Part shown: positions 60,863 through 64,000 of the stretch, piece by piece
Layout: every line of letters begins with the position of its first letter
How positions within the stretch are numbered: position 1 is the stretch's first letter
Assembly: GCF_022627575.1 (NCBI RefSeq)
Contig: NZ_JADEYQ010000001.1
Coordinates: 186,001 to 250,000 of the forward strand
Direction: 5' to 3'
Length of the DNA: 64,000 bases
DNA from: Sphingobacterium rhinopitheci
Lineage (GTDB): Bacteria; Bacteroidota; Bacteroidia; Sphingobacteriales; Sphingobacteriaceae
Position numbers and translations under genes: made by a program
Notes under the pieces: model-generated
The model's database searches: none
Told to the model about the DNA's origin: nothing
Seen by the model: only the letters and a program-made list of their open reading frames with translations

Positions 60863-62980
60863 GTGTTAGAGAAAAAAAAGCTGAAAAACAGAAGACTATT
60901 AATCTCATTCTTAATGATTACAGCGTTATTAAGCTTAAGTATTTTAATAATCTATCATTATAATAAGTACAATCAAGTTGAGGATAGGATAAATACAGCT
61001 TATTCAGCTTCAAATTTTCAATCCTCTACATTGTACAAATTATTCTCCACTTTTAGTGAGGCAGATTATATTTTTAGAATGTATGCCATAAATTTTAAGG
61101 ATGAGGATTATAACTTATACCGTCATAAACTAGACTCTGTAAAAATTGTAATTGATTCACTAGCATCGATACCAATCTCTAATAAAGCGATAAAACAAAA
61201 AACCGTTAACGATTTAGCTTTAACAACAGAATATTTATTATTAAAAAAACAAGTAGATCATCTTGTAATCTATGCAAAAGACACCATGGCTTACATCGTT
61301 GATATCGAGTCAAAAAATGCTTTAGAAAGACCTAACATACAATTACTACAACCTGATTCTATCATTAAAAGTATTCTAAATGACACCTCATTGTACCTAA
61401 CTGATGTAGATCCTAATTTCAATAGTAAAGAAAGCATATTTAAGCGTGTATTTACCGCAAAAAAGAGATCTCTCATCCCAACAGATAATCCCGAAAGATA
61501 CCATTCTGATCCTGCAGATATTACTTTTAGAAATAATTTAGAAAAACTAATTACACATAATAAAAATATATATAACGATAATCTAAATCAATTAAAGGCT
61601 AATTTTGAAAAATTACAAGCAAAAGAAAGGCAATTATTATTTGCAAACTTCACCCTATTGAACAGCTTAAAAATTGGAATTGAAAGACTTCGGAATTTAG
61701 AATTTGATAACTATAAAAAGAATCAAGAAACAGATTTTTTACTCTATAATAAAAACACAAAAACGATAAGAAACCAACTGATTGCAGCTATATCGCTAAT
61801 GATTTTAATGATTATCTTAATTATCGGTTATCAACGTCAAGTTTATTATTATGAATTGAAGCTGATCAAAGAAAAAGATTATGCCGACAAAATAGCAGAA
61901 GAAAAAACGAGTGTATTGGCTAATATTAGTCACGAAATTAGAACACCCTTAAATTCATTAAAAGGATTAGTAAATATCTTAAAAAATAATAACTCAGCTA
62001 ATCTTATAGATAAAGAAATAATACATTCTGTGGATCATGATATAACTATCATAAATAGTACTATCAATGATATATTAAGCCTTAGTAAATTAGAATCTGA
62101 ATCATTGCAGATTATCAATGATCAAATAAATATTTATAATCTTATAGAAGACGTAATTGCATTGCATACCTACCAAGCTAAGACAAAAAAACTACAACTA
62201 AATAATATAAACAGACTTCCAATATCAGCTTCAATATACTCTAATTCATTCAGGATAAAGCAATTATTATCAAATCTTATTAGTAATGCTATTAAATATA
62301 CAGACAAAGGCCATATAAATGTAATCAGTGAAATCATAAATAAAGATACCCTTATTGTAAAAGTTGAAGATACAGGAATAGGCATTAGCAAAGAACATAG
62401 CGATCAGGTATTTAGAAAGTATTATATCGCTGAAAATAAAGGTAAAACTGGAGGATTCGGTTTAGGATTATACATTTCAAAAATATTATCTGAACAAATA
62501 GGAGGTAAATTATATTTCGAAAGTACCATAGCGTGCGGTACTACGTTTACCTTTGAGCTACCGCTATCGAGCATTAAACAACACGACTTAGATAAGATTA
62601 CTATTCATAAAATTCAAGAAATTCCTGAATCAATTCATATCGTATTTATTGATGATAGCAAGATTAATTTATTCTTCATACAACAACTTTTCAGGGACAA
62701 GAAAAATATAAACCTTTTCTTAGATGTATCAACAGCTCACGCCTACATCAAGAACAATCATACTGATATTGTTATAACAGATATACATATGCCGCGAATT
62801 ACGGGATGGGAAATATTAAACATCATTAAAGAGGATGAAAATCTAAAGCACATAAAAGTATTTGCGCATACTGCAGATCCTCTTTTAATAGAAGATAAAA
62901 AAAATAAATATCAATTTGATGGTGTTATCAACAAGCCTATTGATGAGGATGATCTTGTATATGCCATCATGAATACATAA
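60863..62980 (+). CDS. Hybrid sensor histidine kinase with C-terminal receiver
   Basis: The 705-residue membrane sensor starts at GTG 60863. It has one N-terminal helix (about 13-32) and a largely helical extracytoplasmic region (about 33-300) of no recognised family. A second helix (about 306-325) and a short coiled linker follow. The kinase has His357 in NISHEIRTPLNS, the N box NLISNAIKYTD, DTGIGI and the G box GGFGLGLYISK. The receiver domain (about 585-705) has DD in VFIDDSK, Asp640 in ITDIHMPRITG, Thr in AHT and Lys in INKP. No response regulator with an output domain is nearby, so signals probably pass to a phosphotransfer partner elsewhere. It is more AT-rich than its neighbours. Confidence 0.9.
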   Translation: MLEKKKLKNRRLLISFLMITALLSLSILIIYHYNKYNQVEDRINTAYSASNFQSSTLYKLFSTFSEADYIFRMYAINFKDEDYNLYRHKLDSVKIVIDSLASIPISNKAIKQKTVNDLALTTEYLLLKKQVDHLVIYAKDTMAYIVDIESKNALERPNIQLLQPDSIIKSILNDTSLYLTDVDPNFNSKESIFKRVFTAKKRSLIPTDNPERYHSDPADITFRNNLEKLITHNKNIYNDNLNQLKANFEKLQAKERQLLFANFTLLNSLKIGIERLRNLEFDNYKKNQETDFLLYNKNTKTIRNQLIAAISLMILMIILIIGYQRQVYYYELKLIKEKDYADKIAEEKTSVLANISHEIRTPLNSLKGLVNILKNNNSANLIDKEIIHSVDHDITIINSTINDILSLSKLESESLQIINDQINIYNLIEDVIALHTYQAKTKKLQLNNINRLPISASIYSNSFRIKQLLSNLISNAIKYTDKGHINVISEIINKDTLIVKVEDTGIGISKEHSDQVFRKYYIAENKGKTGGFGLGLYISKILSEQIGGKLYFESTIACGTTFTFELPLSSIKQHDLDKITIHKIQEIPESIHIVFIDDSKINLFFIQQLFRDKKNINLFLDVSTAHAYIKNNHTDIVITDIHMPRITGWEILNIIKEDENLKHIKVFAHTADPLLIEDKKNKYQFDGVINKPIDEDDLVYAIMNT

Positions 62981-62982
62981 GA

Positions 62983-63789
62983 TTACAAATCGACTGGATA
63001 ATATATTTTACCGTAAGAAGTTAAGTGGTTTAAATCAATACTCTTTTCAAAGATTCCGAAAACCGAAGATCCTGACCCAGACATAGATGCGTACAATGCT
63101 CCTTCTTCATATAATTTATTTTTTAATGCTCCAATTAGCGGATATTTCTCGAAAATACCCAGTTCAAAATCATTAATAATATGGTATTTCCATTCTTGTA
63201 TAGGTAATTGGATTGCTCTTCTGAGGTCAGAGGTAGGCATTTGTGGTATTACATTTTGATAAGCCTCTGCTGTTGAGATGTGTATATCAGGCTTAATAAT
63301 TACTATGAAATACGTAGACAAATCAACATCAACATGCTCAAAAGTAGTACCTATACCTGACGCATAAACCGCTTTATTTTCGATAAAAAATGGACAATCA
63401 GCGCCTAATTTCTCTGCATAACTCTTTAACTGATCTACCGTAAGCCCTAATTGTTGCTGTTCATTAATTGCTTTTAATACAAATGCTGCATCCGAAGAGC
63501 CTCCACCCAAACCGGCACCAATGGGTATATTTTTTAATAAATAAATAGATTGAGGTTGTATCTCAAAATCAGCTCTCAATAGATCATAAGCTTTCTCACA
63601 CAGATTTTTACCCTGATCAGGGATATTAAGGCCCACCGTTTCAAAAGAAAATGTATCCGCTGAATGCAACTCCAATACATCATACAATTTTACCGGATAA
63701 AAAACGGTTTCGAGATTATGATAACCATCTAATCTTTTCTCCGTAATTAATAAGCCTAAATTTATTTTAGCATTTGCAAATGAAATCAT
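62983..63789 (-). CDS. ispE: 4-diphosphocytidyl-2-C-methyl-D-erythritol kinase
   Basis: GHMP-family kinase of the MEP isoprenoid pathway, 268 residues. It has Lys8 in FANAKINLGL, the ATP motif PIGAGLGGGSSDAA (about 89-102), Asp131 in LGADCPFF as the catalytic acidic residue, and the closing GSGSSVFGIF. The length is normal. It converges on the hybrid kinase with a 2-base gap. dxr of the same pathway lies 60 kb away in the window. Confidence 0.96.
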   Translation of the reverse strand: MISFANAKINLGLLITEKRLDGYHNLETVFYPVKLYDVLELHSADTFSFETVGLNIPDQGKNLCEKAYDLLRADFEIQPQSIYLLKNIPIGAGLGGGSSDAAFVLKAINEQQQLGLTVDQLKSYAEKLGADCPFFIENKAVYASGIGTTFEHVDVDLSTYFIVIIKPDIHISTAEAYQNVIPQMPTSDLRRAIQLPIQEWKYHIINDFELGIFEKYPLIGALKNKLYEEGALYASMSGSGSSVFGIFEKSIDLNHLTSYGKIYYPVDL

Positions 63790-63944
63790 AGAAGCAATTT
63801 AGTAATAAATCCGATTAAGGCAAAGAACAATACTTAATATTTACAGCATACAAAAGCTATTCGTAAAATCAAATTTGCAGAATTTAACCATAAAATAATA
63901 TAAAAAAAAGCTTCCGTGGCACAACTTTTTTTTACCTTTATCTT

Positions 63945-64000
63945 ATGAATAATTATGCTGTATTGTTCGATATGGATGGCGTTATATGTCATACGAACCC
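63945..64000 (+). CDS. HAD family hydrolase, beta-phosphoglucomutase-like (N-terminus only)
   Basis: An ATG at 63945 opens a frame to the right edge reading MNNYAVLFDMDGVICHTN. FDMDGV is HAD motif I (nucleophile Asp and acid Asp), and the following residues (a V/I then C/D, H, T/S) are as in the beta-phosphoglucomutase-like group with an acidic or hydrophobic cap. Only 18 residues are visible, so the substrate and true family cannot be told. Confidence 0.75.
   Translation, partial: MNNYAVLFDMDGVICHTN

Noticed and set aside
60778-60963. 61-residue frame overlapping the hybrid kinase start
   Set aside because: It lacks a good start, overlaps the kinase start by about 100 bases in another frame, and is Lys/Asn/Ile-rich as expected by chance.
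1-64000. CRISPR array, tRNA or rRNA genes, intact insertion sequence
   Set aside because: No regularly spaced repeats, cloverleaf-like sequences, rRNA segments or transposase frames were recognised in either strand.

Overview
The window reads as a chromosomal stretch of a Bacteroidota bacterium, most likely Sphingobacteriaceae (Sphingobacterium or Pedobacter-like). The DNA is AT-rich. There is a SusC/SusD pair, several lipoproteins with Bacteroidota-type families (DUF4296, DUF1573, DUF3276), a carbamoyl-phosphate synthase large subunit without its C-terminal regulatory domain, and many starts preceded by TAnnTTTG, the -7 element of Bacteroidota promoters. Shine-Dalgarno sequences are mostly absent. 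No tRNA, rRNA, CRISPR array, intact insertion sequence or complete prophage was seen.

Layout. 0-6.8 kb: methyltransferase (cut by the left edge), RseP protease, DXR, a membrane protein, a DPP-IV-like peptidase and a PUR-alpha-like protein. 7-11.2 kb: a signalling block with a LiaF-like membrane protein, a LytS-type kinase, a LytTR regulator and a class C beta-lactamase-fold hydrolase. Paired direct repeats upstream look like the regulator's own binding site. 11.2-16 kb: purN, a nitroreductase, an SMP-30-like lipoprotein and purH. 16-17.1 kb: a CI-like repressor divergent from a small Cro-sized protein. 17.6-24.2 kb: an NhaC antiporter and three tandem paralogous sodium/alanine symporters. 24.6-28.7 kb: kdsA-recQ divergent from kdsD. 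28.8-35.5 kb: DUF1573 protein, aminotransferase, YceI protein, a beta-barrel protein, carB and a small protein. 35.5-45.1 kb: mutS2 and a DUF4296 lipoprotein, divergent from a long plus-strand run (YggS, acetyltransferase, DUF3298 lipoprotein, aspartate kinase, methyltransferase, luciferase-like oxidoreductase, lipoprotein). 45.2-48.7 kb: a TPP riboswitch followed by a PnuT-like transporter and an acyl-CoA-dehydrogenase-fold flavoprotein, then mqo. 48.9-49.7 kb: fabG. 49.7-58.7 kb: a compact polysaccharide utilisation locus (LacI regulator, SusC, SusD, GH130 lipoprotein, ROK kinase, MFS sugar porter). 58.9-64 kb: LuxE-like acyltransferase, PhnA-type zinc protein, hybrid histidine kinase, ispE and the start of a HAD phosphatase.

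How the parts work together. The SusCD locus forms a bind-import-cleave-transport-phosphorylate chain, and a 28-base perfect palindrome between lacI and susC is a strong operator candidate. The riboswitch points to thiamine or a thiamine-related ring as the substrate of the PnuT transporter and ties the downstream flavoprotein to thiamine metabolism; this is the least explained combination in the window. The NhaC antiporter beside three sodium-coupled symporters suggests sodium recycling during amino-acid uptake. kdsA and kdsD supply KDO for lipopolysaccharide, and dxr and ispE belong to the MEP isoprenoid pathway.
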